Positions 50,964-60,108 of a stretch of 64,000 nt of DNA are shown here, piece by piece. Source of the stretch: Planctomycetota bacterium (GTDB taxonomy: Bacteria > Planctomycetota > UBA1135 > GCA-002686595); NCBI GenBank assembly GCA_012960475.1, contig DUBE01000063.1, positions 1 through 64,000 on the forward strand, read 5' to 3'. The notes beneath the pieces are model-generated. The model did no database searches. It was given only the letters and a program-made list of their open reading frames with translations, and had not been told where the DNA came from. The position numbers and the translations under genes were made by a program. Within the stretch, counting starts at the first letter, position 1. Each line of letters begins with the position of its first letter.

Positions 50964-52613
50964 TCAACCCTCTTGGATTCTCTGAAGCAAGGTCTCGCAG
51001 GCGGGATCTTGGCCGAGTTTCTGCAATGCTGTTTCCAGCGCGGTGCGCGCTTCCCCTCGGCGGCCCTGATCAAGCAGGGCTCGACCCAGCCCGCGCCAGT
51101 GCGCCCCGCGTCCTGGTGCCAACTCGATGGCTCGGGTGTAGTGTCGCTCGGCCTCGATTGGCTGTTGCAGCTTCAAGAGCAGGGCGCCCAGGTTTGCATG
51201 GGCCGCGGGGTTGTTTGGTCCTTCCTTGCAGGCGCGCTCCAGAATCGGGCGCGCGGTCTCTGGTCCGAGTTCGGTCCAGGTCAAGGTGCCCAGGTTGACC
51301 CAGGGCCGACTGTAGCTCGGGTCAAGTTCAATCGCGCGCTCAAAAGCGCGGCGCGCGGGGCCGGATTGTTGATTCTCCAGATGTGCGTTGCCTAGTGCGT
51401 TCCAACCCATGGGGGTTTCCTCTCCGAACTCCATGCGTGCCTCCCAATAGGCGGCGCGGGATGTGTAGGGTTGGCTCGCTTGCCAGCCCAGGGGAATCCA
51501 GAGCAGCAGCAGGACAGCCAGGATTCTGCGAGGCACCTGGGCCAACAGCGCTCCCGTGAGGGGAGCGGCCAGGAGCAGGGGCAGGTAGAGGTAGCGGGGT
51601 GCGAAGATCTCGCCCGCGGGGATGATCTCAAGAGTCGGAATGATGCTCATGAGCACCAGCAGCAGGCTGCCTGCCAGGACTGGCGAGTGTCTGCGCCTGC
51701 GCCAGGCCAACGCGGCCAGTGCCAGGCAGGACAACAGAAAGAGTCCAGCGAGCCAGGGGCCAGCTGGTCCCAGGGAGTCGGCGTGCAGATTGCCCTGGCC
51801 CGGGGGAAATTTCCAGGGCAGGGCCACCAGGCCCAGGCCTCCCACCCAGGCCAGGCCACCGGTCAGGACGCGCTCGAACAATGGCAGGTCTCCCAGAGGA
51901 GCTCCGTGGGCCGCGGGGATCGCCGAACCAAGAGCCAGAGCACGCAGGCCAGCGGCCAAAGCAATGCCCGCCAGCGCACCCATCCACGCTGCGCGGCCGC
52001 GGCCGTACCAATGGCCCAAGAGGATTGCAAAAGGCACGAAGATCAGGCCCTCTTCCTTGCCAAGGCAAGCGAGAAAGGGGGCCAGTGCGGCGCCCAGGGC
52101 CACGCGTTTTTCGCTGGCTCTGGCATTGGTACGCCCCAACATCACCAGCAGGCCAACAAGACCTCCGATGGCGCACAGACTCGAAGTGCGGCCACTGATC
52201 CAAGCCACTGAATCAGCCAGGGCCGGGTGGCAGGCGAAGAAGGCGAGGCCCAAGATGGCGCTCCGCGATTTTGGCAGGACCCGGCGAAGAAGCAGGCCCA
52301 TCAACAGTACAACGCACAGGTGCAGGCAAAGGGTCGTGGCGTGAAAACCCCGTCCATCGGTTCCCCAAAGCCCCGCATCCCAGCGCAGGGTCAAGGTGGC
52401 CAGGGGGCGGTAGTGTCCCGCGTCGGCAAAATGGTGCCAGTAGTCCCGACCGAAGGCCGCGCTCGCTGGCAAATTCCCCTGCACGACCGGGTTGTGGATG
52501 ATTGCTTCGGAATCGTCATAGGCGAAGCCGCCCACCAGGGCCGGAGCAAAAGCAGCGCAGGCCAGGAGCAGGACTCCGGCCAGACCGCGCAGTTCAGTTA
52601 CTGGCGCGGGCAA
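50964..52613 (-). CDS. TMTC-like membrane GT-C protein with TPR repeats
   Basis: 549 residues from TTG 52613 (overlapping the upstream stop by 20 bases). A GT-C membrane part with about 10 helices carries YDDSEAIIHNPVVQG near the N-terminus, the same DD motif found in TMTC-type O-mannosyltransferases, and HYRPLATLTL. The C-terminal 170 residues are TPR repeats (GWNALGNAHLENQQSGPARRAFERAIELDPS and three more). It may mannosylate proteins or lipids at the membrane. The gene follows a zinc-ribbon methyltransferase and a GT9 enzyme in one operon. Confidence 0.8.
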   Translation of the reverse strand: MPAPVTELRGLAGVLLLACAAFAPALVGGFAYDDSEAIIHNPVVQGNLPASAAFGRDYWHHFADAGHYRPLATLTLRWDAGLWGTDGRGFHATTLCLHLCVVLLMGLLLRRVLPKSRSAILGLAFFACHPALADSVAWISGRTSSLCAIGGLVGLLVMLGRTNARASEKRVALGAALAPFLACLGKEEGLIFVPFAILLGHWYGRGRAAWMGALAGIALAAGLRALALGSAIPAAHGAPLGDLPLFERVLTGGLAWVGGLGLVALPWKFPPGQGNLHADSLGPAGPWLAGLFLLSCLALAALAWRRRRHSPVLAGSLLLVLMSIIPTLEIIPAGEIFAPRYLYLPLLLAAPLTGALLAQVPRRILAVLLLLWIPLGWQASQPYTSRAAYWEARMEFGEETPMGWNALGNAHLENQQSGPARRAFERAIELDPSYSRPWVNLGTLTWTELGPETARPILERACKEGPNNPAAHANLGALLLKLQQPIEAERHYTRAIELAPGRGAHWRGLGRALLDQGRRGEARTALETALQKLGQDPACETLLQRIQEG

Positions 52614-53487
52614 TCAGACCGACCTCGTCCAGCAGGTTGATGGGAACATGCCAGCGACGGACCAGGGCAGTGGGCAGCATGAGGCCTGCCGCCTTGCCCG
52701 CCAGAGACGAGTACTCGCCTAAGCGTTCGCGTACCACCCGCAGGTTGCGGCGGCGGCCCATGGCTCCCATCCAGAGGGGCTCCAAACCCGCCCGCTGACA
52801 CAGGTCACGGATGTTGGCCCGGTCAAAATAGAACAGGTGCTCTCTTGGTTTTACATGCAGCCAGGAGGCGCCGAACAAGCGCGCCATCAGGGAGCCCGCA
52901 TCTGGTGTGGTCAGGAACGCCACTCCCCCGGGGGAGAGGTGCTGGCGCACTTGACTCAGGATTCCCACCGGATCGGGTACATGCTCAATGAAGTCGTTCA
53001 TGGTGATGGCGTCAAAGCGTTGATCCCCCAGCTCCGGGTGGGGGAAGGTGCCCGCCAAGGCGTTCAATCCCAGGGATTTTGCGTGGGCGATACTGGTGCG
53101 GTTGAGGTCCACGCCCACCGCTTGCCAGCCGCGCTCGCTGGCCACCTGCAACATGGTGCCGGGCCCGCAACCCAGGTCGAGCAGGTGGGCTGGTCGGGTG
53201 TGCTGTTCGATCCGGCCCAGTCGATCTTCAAAGGTGCGCCGATCTTCTGGGGACGTGTTGATGTAGTAGGGCGTGGGGGAGGCCTGTTGGTCGTTGTACT
53301 CCCGGTCGAGGGCCGCAGTTGAAAGTCGCGGGGAGACATAGCGCAGGCCGCAGTCCTGGCAGCGCACGATCTGGAAACCCTCCCGTTGCTGAAAGGGACT
53401 CTGGGCCTCGGATTGGCAGAGGGCGCAGGCCACGGTCTGAACCTGCTCTGTCTTGGGGAGCGCCTTTCCCCGGTCGGCGTTGCTCAT
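52594..53487 (-). CDS. Zinc-ribbon SAM-dependent methyltransferase
   Basis: 297 residues from ATG 53487. N-terminal zinc ribbon (CALC...CQDCGLRYVSPRLS) of the methyltransferase-13-like group, then HLLDLGCGPGTMLQVASERGW (SAM motif), VGVDLNRTSIAHAK, FDAITMNDFIEHVPDPVGILSQV, LSPGGVAFLTTPD. The C-terminal half contains WLHVKPREHLFYFDRANIRDLCQRAG, a pattern typical for enzymes acting on nucleotide- or lipid-linked sugars. It starts inside the stop of the GT9 gene and overlaps the next by 20 bases. Confidence 0.85.
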   Translation of the reverse strand: MSNADRGKALPKTEQVQTVACALCQSEAQSPFQQREGFQIVRCQDCGLRYVSPRLSTAALDREYNDQQASPTPYYINTSPEDRRTFEDRLGRIEQHTRPAHLLDLGCGPGTMLQVASERGWQAVGVDLNRTSIAHAKSLGLNALAGTFPHPELGDQRFDAITMNDFIEHVPDPVGILSQVRQHLSPGGVAFLTTPDAGSLMARLFGASWLHVKPREHLFYFDRANIRDLCQRAGLEPLWMGAMGRRRNLRVVRERLGEYSSLAGKAAGLMLPTALVRRWHVPINLLDEVGLIARASN

Positions 53488-54719
53488 GCCGGCCCTGCCT
53501 GTGCAGCGTCGTCCATCAGCCTGCGGGCTGCGTCGAAAACCTGTTGAACGCTGATCCTCTGCAGGCAGATGTTGTCCGTGCAGCCACTGTTGCGGTGATT
53601 GAAGGCGGTCAGACAAGGTGAACAGGCCAGGCCTGCAAAGAGGTTGGCGCTGCGCGGGCCCCGGGGTCCGTAGAGGGTCGGAGTTTCCGGGCCAAAGAGG
53701 GTCACGATGGGAATCGGGGTCAAGGTGGCGAAGTGCGCCGGGCCTGAGTCGTTCGTGATCAGCACTCGTGACAGGTGGCAGAGTTGCAACACATCATCCA
53801 GGCTCCGGGTGCAGCTCACGAAATTCACGCAGCGCGGGTCGTCAACTTCCTGATGAATCCATTCGATCGTGGCCTGTCCATCGGGTACCCCCATCAGGAT
53901 CACGACATTGCGCTCATCACACTCCAGAAGCCGCTGGCTGAGCAGCGCAAAATTCTTGCGGGACCAGTTGCGGATCGGCAGCAGGGTGCCAGCTTCGGGG
54001 TTGATGATGATCAGCTGCGCGTCAGTGGGCAGCTCGCAGCGCTGCTTGAGCTGTTCTGTCAAGTGTTGCTGGAGTTCGAGCTTGATCGGGGTGCTGACCA
54101 CTTGCTCTGCGGGCCGCGGAGCGCAACGGGGCCCCGGCTCTTCGCTGGCTGGCTTTTCGAGGGCGTCGAGCAGGGCCATGAAGTTGGCGCTCATGTGCTG
54201 GTACACGTTGTAGTTCACCGGGTGGGTCAGGTGGTTGCCCCGGTAGAGTCCTTCGGCCCGATAGTTGTGAAAGCCAACGCGCGTGCGCGCACCGGAAATC
54301 ACGGCCAGAATCGAAGATATGCGTGCATAGAGTTCCAGGTCCACCACCGTGTCGATGCCCCGTTGACGGCACCAAATCCGAAAGCGCAGCACACCGTAGA
54401 CCATGGCCATCAAGCTGGTGTCCGGCAGGCAGAAGATGTTCTCTTCCTTGAAGAGTCCCAGCAGGCGCAGGGAGTCAGCGTTACGCTTGAAGATCACGAA
54501 GCAGGGGGGCTGCTCGCAGAGTGCGTGTGCGCGCTGGATGGCCGGGGCGGCGATGATCGTGCTGCCCATCTCCGAGAGTTCCACGAAGAGCACCCGTCGG
54601 GGTGGTTTGGGATGTGAGCCCCCGCTCAGGCGATCAACACAGCGCGCCCAACTGCCCAGCAGGAAGCAGAGCGGTCGGCCCACCAGGGCATCGATCCGGC
54701 GCATGGTTGAGAGTTGCAT
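53484..54719 (-). CDS. GT9 (heptosyltransferase-like) glycosyltransferase
   Basis: 411 residues from ATG 54719. Pattern of the heptosyltransferase family: VLFVELSEMGSTIIAAPAIQRA at the N-terminus, VDLELYARISSILAVISGARTRVGFHNYRAEGLY, PIRNWSRKNFALLSQRLL, and a donor site SRVLITNDSGPAHFATLTPIPIVTLFGPETPTLYGP. Four cysteines near the C-terminus (ACSPC, CTDNIC) form a likely metal or disulfide cluster, not typical for WaaC/WaaF. It heads the operon GT9 - methyltransferase - TMTC-like - cytochrome. Confidence 0.85.
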   Translation of the reverse strand: MQLSTMRRIDALVGRPLCFLLGSWARCVDRLSGGSHPKPPRRVLFVELSEMGSTIIAAPAIQRAHALCEQPPCFVIFKRNADSLRLLGLFKEENIFCLPDTSLMAMVYGVLRFRIWCRQRGIDTVVDLELYARISSILAVISGARTRVGFHNYRAEGLYRGNHLTHPVNYNVYQHMSANFMALLDALEKPASEEPGPRCAPRPAEQVVSTPIKLELQQHLTEQLKQRCELPTDAQLIIINPEAGTLLPIRNWSRKNFALLSQRLLECDERNVVILMGVPDGQATIEWIHQEVDDPRCVNFVSCTRSLDDVLQLCHLSRVLITNDSGPAHFATLTPIPIVTLFGPETPTLYGPRGPRSANLFAGLACSPCLTAFNHRNSGCTDNICLQRISVQQVFDAARRLMDDAAQAGPA

Positions 54720-54893
54720 GGGGAGACCTGTCCATTGTCCTTCGGCTCGGGGGCCCCCAACGCCCACAGCGGATCCCCCAGGAATGGAAGATCCTCAAAA
54801 ATCACCGGGACCTGCTCTTGGCAAGCAGCCGCAGAGCCCTGCGGGGCCCTCGTCCAACTTGGAAAGCAGGCATGGAATGCAGGCTGGGGGCGT

Positions 54894-54899
54894 TAGGAT
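54894..54899 (+). promoter_or_regulatory. TANNNT -10 element 7 nt before ATG (leaderless candidate)
   Basis: TAGGAT, seven bases (TGCGCCC), then ATG 54907. It fixes the start of a gene whose track ORF is 168 codons too long. Confidence 0.55.
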
Positions 54900-54906
54900 T
54901 GCGCCC

Positions 54907-57051
54907 ATGAAGCGCAGCACCTGTGCCCTGCTCCTCGCCGCGTGCGTGCTCTACCTTGGGATTCGGATCTATTGGTTGTCGCAGGCCTTCGACCAGCTGG
55001 TCTTCCCCATGTATGAGCTTTATCCCTCCGGAGCTTTTGCACGTCTGTTCCAGCTTGGCCTCGACCAGCCCCTTGGGATCCACTACGACAACTCGGGCGG
55101 CGCCTTGATCAATGGGCTCCTAGCGGCACCCCTCTATGAGCTCTTTGGTTCGAGCTACCTGGTCTACAAGCTGATCCCTCTGTTCCTGGGGCTGCTGCTT
55201 CTGATCTTTGTTTTTTTCTGGGTGCGTGGTCTGGTGGGGGAGGCCGCTGCCCTGGCAGCGGCCTACTTGTTCGCCATGGGACCTACCGAGCTGCTGCAGA
55301 AATATTCCCTGATCGGCACGGGCAATCACTTTGAGAACCTGTTCTACATGACTCTTGTCCTGTGGGCTTTTGATGCAGCCCATCGGAAGGGCTGCACCCC
55401 GCGCAGACTTTTCCTGCTGGGCCTGGCGGCGGGGCTCAATCTGTTCGTGATCCTGGCAGCGGTGATTCCCGTGGGCTGCATGCTTGGAGCGCATGTGCTG
55501 GTGCGTGGCCTGCGCGGGGCTGCGCATGATCTTCGCTACGCTGGACCGGGCCTGGCTCTGGGGCTGTTTCCCCTGGTTTGGATGAATTTCTATGTTTCTC
55601 CACGGGGACTGCATTTTCTGGCGGCCAAGTTTGCGGGGGAGTCCGGGGAAGTTGGGGGCGCGTCGATCGCCAGCCGGTTCTGGACCTTTCTGAGCGAGGA
55701 TCTCCTACGGGCGCCTTTTCATGGGGACACGCACCCGGTCCTGGGCTGGGGCTTCTTGGTCCTTTGGCTGTTCTGCCTGCTGTTCCTGGGGCTGCCCCTG
55801 ATCGGTCGCAGTTGGAACTTGTTGCGGGGCTTGGGTAGAGCCAGAGGAGAGCGGGCGAGTCGCGCGGCCTACGAGCAGCTCAAGTTCTTTCCCCTCGTGC
55901 TTTGGACTCCCTTGGCTGCCCTGGCTTTTGCCCTCTCCAACCTGGCCAACGGCAAGCATGCCTATCCTCTCGAGGTGGGTGGCTATCGCTACTTCCTGCC
56001 CCACTTCTTCCTGCTTCAAGTGATGTTGGTGGCTGTGGTTGCGCGGCCGGAATGGAAGCAGCGAGCCAGGCTGGGTTGGGGACTTGTTTGTTTGCTGGGC
56101 CTGCTCGGCTTGCAGCCCCTGCGGGCGGTCTGGGCTGCGGGGCAATTTGAGGGAGCAGGGACCCACTATGAGGGCTTCAGTTTTGTGCAGTACGCCCGGG
56201 GTTTTGTAATGCACAGCAGTGGAGTCTCACGGGACCAGGCCATTGTCTGGGCCAGCAAGTTGCCGGATCAGGAAGCACGCTGCATGCACCGCGGGCTCGG
56301 GTTCTATCACGCACAACTTGCCATGGCGGGGGATGTCAATGGGGATGGGCAGGTGGATAGTCAAGAGCGTGAACGGCGCAAGCAGCAACCCAAGGATGCG
56401 GTGCGGATGAACCTGGAGACCCTGCTGGCAGGAGTGCCACTTGAGTACCAGATCGATTGGTGTCGTGGCGCCGGGGCAGGGCTGCGAACCCTGGCGGGCT
56501 ATCGCTCCGATGAAGTCGGTGCCATCCGGGAGACCCTGGTCGGCCTGGCTCGGGCGGGGGACGAGCGCGTTGTGCATGTGCTGGAAGGAATCTGCTGGAA
56601 GCAGGCCTACGCGCCCTTGGCCCGGCGCGTGCCCCACCTGGCCAGACGGGCGGGAGAGGTTGCCCGGGCCCTTGGGGAAGCGGATTTGGGCAGCGGCTCT
56701 GAAGGGGAGACCCTGCGAGCAGGTGCAGGCCGCGCCCTGGGGATATTCATGGGGCGCCTGCTGGCCCGAGAGTATGAGCCCGAGGTGGAACTGCTGCGCA
56801 GCTTGTTCACGCGAGAGTTCCCCATTCACGGACGCGCTCTGCTGGAGGGTCTTGGCATTGGCCTGGCGGACAGTCGATCCAGGGTAGTCTGGCCGGCCCT
56901 CAGCATGGATCGCATTGTGCCTGGCGCTGATCAGGTATTGGTAGCTGCGGCTTTGGGGGACGAGTGTCGGCGCATCAGCACTGCACGCTTTCAGGAAGCG
57001 CTGGGCGTGGTCCCCGCTGAATTGCGCAAGGCTGTGGAGGGCGAGCGATGA
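54907..57051 (+). CDS. GT-C-like integral membrane protein with an EF-hand/dockerin-like loop
   Basis: 714 residues from ATG 54907; the track start 54403 lies on top of the divergent GT9 gene. About ten membrane helices occur in residues 5-410, with LGIRIYWLSQAF and HYDNSGGALINGLL resembling PMT/GT-C proteins, although the usual DD/DE acidic pair in loop 1 is not clear. The soluble C-terminal part (about 415-714) contains AGDVNGDGQVDSQERE, a calcium-binding loop like those in dockerin repeats. The remainder resembles HEAT-type helices. Function unknown; perhaps a glycosyltransferase with a calcium-binding or helical tail. The lipoprotein gene 57048 overlaps by four bases (ATGA). Confidence 0.7.
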   Translation: MKRSTCALLLAACVLYLGIRIYWLSQAFDQLVFPMYELYPSGAFARLFQLGLDQPLGIHYDNSGGALINGLLAAPLYELFGSSYLVYKLIPLFLGLLLLIFVFFWVRGLVGEAAALAAAYLFAMGPTELLQKYSLIGTGNHFENLFYMTLVLWAFDAAHRKGCTPRRLFLLGLAAGLNLFVILAAVIPVGCMLGAHVLVRGLRGAAHDLRYAGPGLALGLFPLVWMNFYVSPRGLHFLAAKFAGESGEVGGASIASRFWTFLSEDLLRAPFHGDTHPVLGWGFLVLWLFCLLFLGLPLIGRSWNLLRGLGRARGERASRAAYEQLKFFPLVLWTPLAALAFALSNLANGKHAYPLEVGGYRYFLPHFFLLQVMLVAVVARPEWKQRARLGWGLVCLLGLLGLQPLRAVWAAGQFEGAGTHYEGFSFVQYARGFVMHSSGVSRDQAIVWASKLPDQEARCMHRGLGFYHAQLAMAGDVNGDGQVDSQERERRKQQPKDAVRMNLETLLAGVPLEYQIDWCRGAGAGLRTLAGYRSDEVGAIRETLVGLARAGDERVVHVLEGICWKQAYAPLARRVPHLARRAGEVARALGEADLGSGSEGETLRAGAGRALGIFMGRLLAREYEPEVELLRSLFTREFPIHGRALLEGLGIGLADSRSRVVWPALSMDRIVPGADQVLVAAALGDECRRISTARFQEALGVVPAELRKAVEGER

Positions 57052-58787
57052 GCCGGATTCTCCTGCTTGTGGTCCTGTTCGCTTGTCTGGCCTGTGGACG
57101 ACCGTCTCCTGCTGTGCTCGATCCTTCAGGAGAAGTTGTGCCCGACGCCCGAGCCGATTACTTGTTCAGTGATGAGGAGGGACGGGATTGGTTCTTGTGT
57201 GGGGCTCCAGGGTTCCTCTTCAGTCTTGCTGTGTCGGAGGGCGAGAGCACGTCGGTGATCCTGGTGCCCAAACCCAGCAGCGAGCAATCATCAGGGATTC
57301 CGGATCATGCGCCCATGGAGGGCGCAGCCCACTGGTTTGATCTGCGCAACCCCACGGATATGGGTTTTGTGCTCGACTTGTCTCCTGCTCCCATGGACCC
57401 CTTGCCGGAGTTTCTCTTGCTGCGCCTGCGGGAGCAGCTCTCGGTTTGGCGGCCTCACCTGCTCGTGATGTTGAAGTCCAAAGACCTGACCCGTGCTGCG
57501 CAAGAGGCTCTGGCACCCCAGTCCCGCGGGGGCCTGCTCTGGGTTGGGAAGAGGCGTGTTCCACCTGGCGGAGGCAGGGGGATCGTGCCTCCGTCCTGCA
57601 CCGATTGGAGTTGTGATCAGGCGCTGGTCTGGACCCCTGCAGATGCTGCTGCCTGCAATCTGGACGGTCGTACCTCCGGGGCCATGCCAACGCCAGCGGA
57701 GTTTTTGGGGCGTGCTTGGATTGTGGTCCCTGCAGTACCCGGTAGCGCGATTTGCTGGGACGAGTCGCCTTCCCCGAGCCTTGTGGTTCTGGGGGATCAG
57801 GCCGGATCCCAGCAGCGTGAATTGGCAGGGCGCGGCGCGTTCTTCGAGCAAGTGACTCCGGGGCCAGCTCGCCTTGCTCTCCTGGGTCCGCCGGAGAAGC
57901 ACCCGGTGCACGTGCAATTGGTGCCTGATTTGCAGTTGGATGCTGGCCGAATTGCCTGGCTGGGCAGCTACAACGCTCCTGAGCCCCAGGGGAGTGTCCT
58001 GTCCGTTGCGGTTGATCTCGATGTGCAGGGTGACCTGGACGGCGAGTGGATTGACCTGGAAATTGCAAGCCAGGGCGCGCTTCTCCAAGGCCAACCAGGT
58101 ATTACCTTGCGCCTGCCCCTGTGGGCGGATGGGACCTTGCTGGTGCGGGGTTTGGATGAAGGCTTTTGGGGTCTGCGCATTGTTGCTCCTGCTGGCTGGC
58201 TGCTGGAGGGGCAAAGCGAGCAGTCCCTGGAGCTGGGTGCGGAAGCCGCCTGCACATTTGATCTGGTAGCCCTTCCCGCGGTGGATCTGGAGGTGGATCT
58301 GGCATCGACCTGGGGCAGCCGTGGGCCTCATCTCTTGACCCTTCATGGCAGCCGAGGGCGATTGGATTTGTCCCTGGACCTGCGAAGGGAGGGGGGGATC
58401 CTGTGGAACTCTGCCCATCGGATTCCCATCGGTGACTACCTAGTCTGGATGCGTCCCAGGGCGGCGGACCCGAGGGGGCGTGACGTGGCCTTTGCTCGGG
58501 TGTCTGTGGGATTGGATGGGCGCATTCTGTTGGTCCCGGAGCCGGGGCTGGTGCTTGTGGAGGAAGCTGCCCCTGGGGAGCGAGCCAGTCCCCGAGGGCG
58601 GCCGCTCTTGTTGGCCACCGATGTGGGGGGGGCTCTCGACCCGCGCCTGCGCATAGTGCCGCGCCGCAGAAGCGATGGCAATGCCGCTACAGAACTGCTC
58701 AGTTCAAAGATGATCCTGTTGGACGAAGTCGGCGGGGCGAGAGTCTTTGATCGGGGGCTGCCCGCAGCGGGCTACTCTGTCGAGTGA
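57048..58787 (+). CDS. Large lipoprotein of unknown function
   Basis: 579 residues. The signal peptide ends in LLVVLFACLAC (lipobox CLAC). The mature protein is beta-rich, with many Leu/Val strands and Asp/Gly turns, for example VDLDVQGDLDGEWIDLEIAS and WADGTLLVRGLDEGFWGLRIVAPAGWLLEG, that resemble Ig-like or carboxypeptidase-regulatory-like domains. No family recognised. It overlaps the upstream GT-C-like gene by four bases (ATGA), implying one transcript and possibly one surface machine. Its 3' end overlaps the convergent methyltransferase gene by 16 bases. Confidence 0.6.
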   Translation: MSRILLLVVLFACLACGRPSPAVLDPSGEVVPDARADYLFSDEEGRDWFLCGAPGFLFSLAVSEGESTSVILVPKPSSEQSSGIPDHAPMEGAAHWFDLRNPTDMGFVLDLSPAPMDPLPEFLLLRLREQLSVWRPHLLVMLKSKDLTRAAQEALAPQSRGGLLWVGKRRVPPGGGRGIVPPSCTDWSCDQALVWTPADAAACNLDGRTSGAMPTPAEFLGRAWIVVPAVPGSAICWDESPSPSLVVLGDQAGSQQRELAGRGAFFEQVTPGPARLALLGPPEKHPVHVQLVPDLQLDAGRIAWLGSYNAPEPQGSVLSVAVDLDVQGDLDGEWIDLEIASQGALLQGQPGITLRLPLWADGTLLVRGLDEGFWGLRIVAPAGWLLEGQSEQSLELGAEAACTFDLVALPAVDLEVDLASTWGSRGPHLLTLHGSRGRLDLSLDLRREGGILWNSAHRIPIGDYLVWMRPRAADPRGRDVAFARVSVGLDGRILLVPEPGLVLVEEAAPGERASPRGRPLLLATDVGGALDPRLRIVPRRRSDGNAATELLSSKMILLDEVGGARVFDRGLPAAGYSVE

Positions 58788-59773
58788 GCGGGCCGCCGGG
58801 CCAGCAGGCGGATGCGCGCAGCCGGGGCCAGCCGCAGTCCCATCAGGTGATCGAGGGTGATGAAGATGCCCCTCCAGATGCGGTTGATGGGCGAGAGGTC
58901 CTTGACCTTGAAGAGGTGCGCCGGTCTGGGCAAGGAGCCTTCCACAGACAGGATCTCAAGCCCCGCGCTCTTGGCGAGATCGACCAGGTTTGAACGATTG
59001 AATTCCAGGATGTGATAGGGATAGCCCCTGTCCGAGTCATCGAGCTTGAGCATTGAGCAGAGTTTGGTCCCCAGCAATCTCCGCGGCAGGATGAACTGGG
59101 CAAGGTTGAGCAAGCGGAAGAAGCCCGAATTCACATAGGTGGGCACGATCACCAGCACATGGCCACCTGGTTTGGTGAGGGAGCGCAACTGGCGCAGGGT
59201 GGCCCGTGGATCGGTGGTGTGTTCGAGCACATTGTCGGCGATGGTCAGGTCAAAGGACTCCGTCTCGTAGGGTGCGTCTTCCAGCCAGCCTTCAAAGACC
59301 TCAAACTCGAAGGTTCGCTTGCAATAGCGCGCGGCCGGTGGCGACAGTTCCACTCCGGCAACCTGCCAGCCACGGCGGCGGGCGGCTTCCAGAAAGAACC
59401 CGCCCGCGCTTCCGAGTTCCATGGCTCGGCCCTGGCCCGCAGTCTCTTTCTCGATGCGTTCCCAGGCGATTCCCCCCAGGGCGATCAGTTCGTCTTTGCG
59501 CTCAAAGTAGTTTTGGTCCTCGACTCCCAGGTTGTAGCCAGCAGTGTAGTAGGACTCGTCGTCGTACATGGCTGAGAGGGTGGCTTCGTCCGGGCGTGGA
59601 TTGACATAGACCAGTCCGCAGTCTCGGCAGCGCACGAGATGGAATCGGGTTGAGCCGATGGTGTACATCTCCATGCGATAGGGGCGCGGGGCGTCGGCGC
59701 CACAGACCGAGCAGGCCCAGGTGGTGGTGCGCACAGTTATCGGTGCCGGCGGGGAGGTGCTGGGGGCAGACAT
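58772..59773 (-). CDS. Second zinc-ribbon SAM-dependent methyltransferase
   Basis: 333 residues from ATG 59773. N-terminal zinc ribbon CSVCGADAPRPYRM...CRDCGLVYVNPRPD is of the same kind as in the gene at 52594. The methyltransferase core is RAMELGSAGGFFLEAARRRGWQVAGVELSPPAARYCK, FDLTIADNVLEHTTDPRATLRQLRSLTKPGGHVLVIVPTY. Its SAM motif ExGSAGG differs from the usual GxGxG (the second Gly becomes Ser), a known variation. Probably it acts on a sugar or lipid-linked substrate in surface glycan synthesis. It is divergent from xseB and overlaps the end of the large lipoprotein gene. Confidence 0.85.
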   Translation of the reverse strand: MSAPSTSPPAPITVRTTTWACSVCGADAPRPYRMEMYTIGSTRFHLVRCRDCGLVYVNPRPDEATLSAMYDDESYYTAGYNLGVEDQNYFERKDELIALGGIAWERIEKETAGQGRAMELGSAGGFFLEAARRRGWQVAGVELSPPAARYCKRTFEFEVFEGWLEDAPYETESFDLTIADNVLEHTTDPRATLRQLRSLTKPGGHVLVIVPTYVNSGFFRLLNLAQFILPRRLLGTKLCSMLKLDDSDRGYPYHILEFNRSNLVDLAKSAGLEILSVEGSLPRPAHLFKVKDLSPINRIWRGIFITLDHLMGLRLAPAARIRLLARRPAHSTE

Positions 59774-59858
59774 CAGGGCTGGGATCCTACAAAAGGGTGG
59801 CTTGGATTTTCGGGCTGCTCTGAGGGGAGTCTGCTCTTCAGGGGATGTGCTCGGGGGG

Positions 59859-59864
59859 TATAGT
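59859..59864 (+). promoter_or_regulatory. TANNNT -10 element 7 nt before ATG (leaderless candidate)
   Basis: TATAGT, seven bases (GACTCCC), then ATG 59872 of xseB. It is the closest match to the TATAAT consensus in the set, together with TAGAAT. Confidence 0.55.
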
Positions 59865-59871
59865 GACTCCC

Positions 59872-60108
59872 ATGGCAGCACCTTCCAAGAAAAAGTCCTC
59901 GGCAGAAGAGGAGCCGACCTTTGATGAGCGCCTTGCGCGCCTGGAGAAACTCGTGGCGGAACTTGAGGGTGGTGAGTTGACCTTGGAGGACAGCCTCGCG
60001 CGCTATGGGGAAGGGGTCAAGATCCTGCGAGCGGCCCGTGAGCAACTGGAAGGCTACCGGCGCAAGGTGGAGGAACTGAGCGCTGATTCCGCCGACGGGG
60101 ATGTCTGA
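59872..60108 (+). CDS. xseB: Exodeoxyribonuclease VII small subunit
   Basis: 78 residues from ATG 59872. Family pattern FDERLARLEKLVAELEGGELTLEDSLARYGEGVKILRAAREQLE is clear; the length is standard. XseB joins the large subunit XseA (not in this window) to make the nuclease that degrades single-stranded DNA to oligonucleotides. ispA follows with an 8-base overlap, the classic xseB-ispA-dxs order seen in many bacteria. Start supported by TATAGT seven bases upstream. Confidence 0.92.
   Translation: MAAPSKKKSSAEEEPTFDERLARLEKLVAELEGGELTLEDSLARYGEGVKILRAAREQLEGYRRKVEELSADSADGDV

Noticed and set aside
54403-54906. N-terminal extension of the GT-C-like protein in the track
   Set aside because: Overlaps the divergent GT9 gene and lacks any signal. 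TAGGAT seven bases before ATG 54907 fixes the real start.
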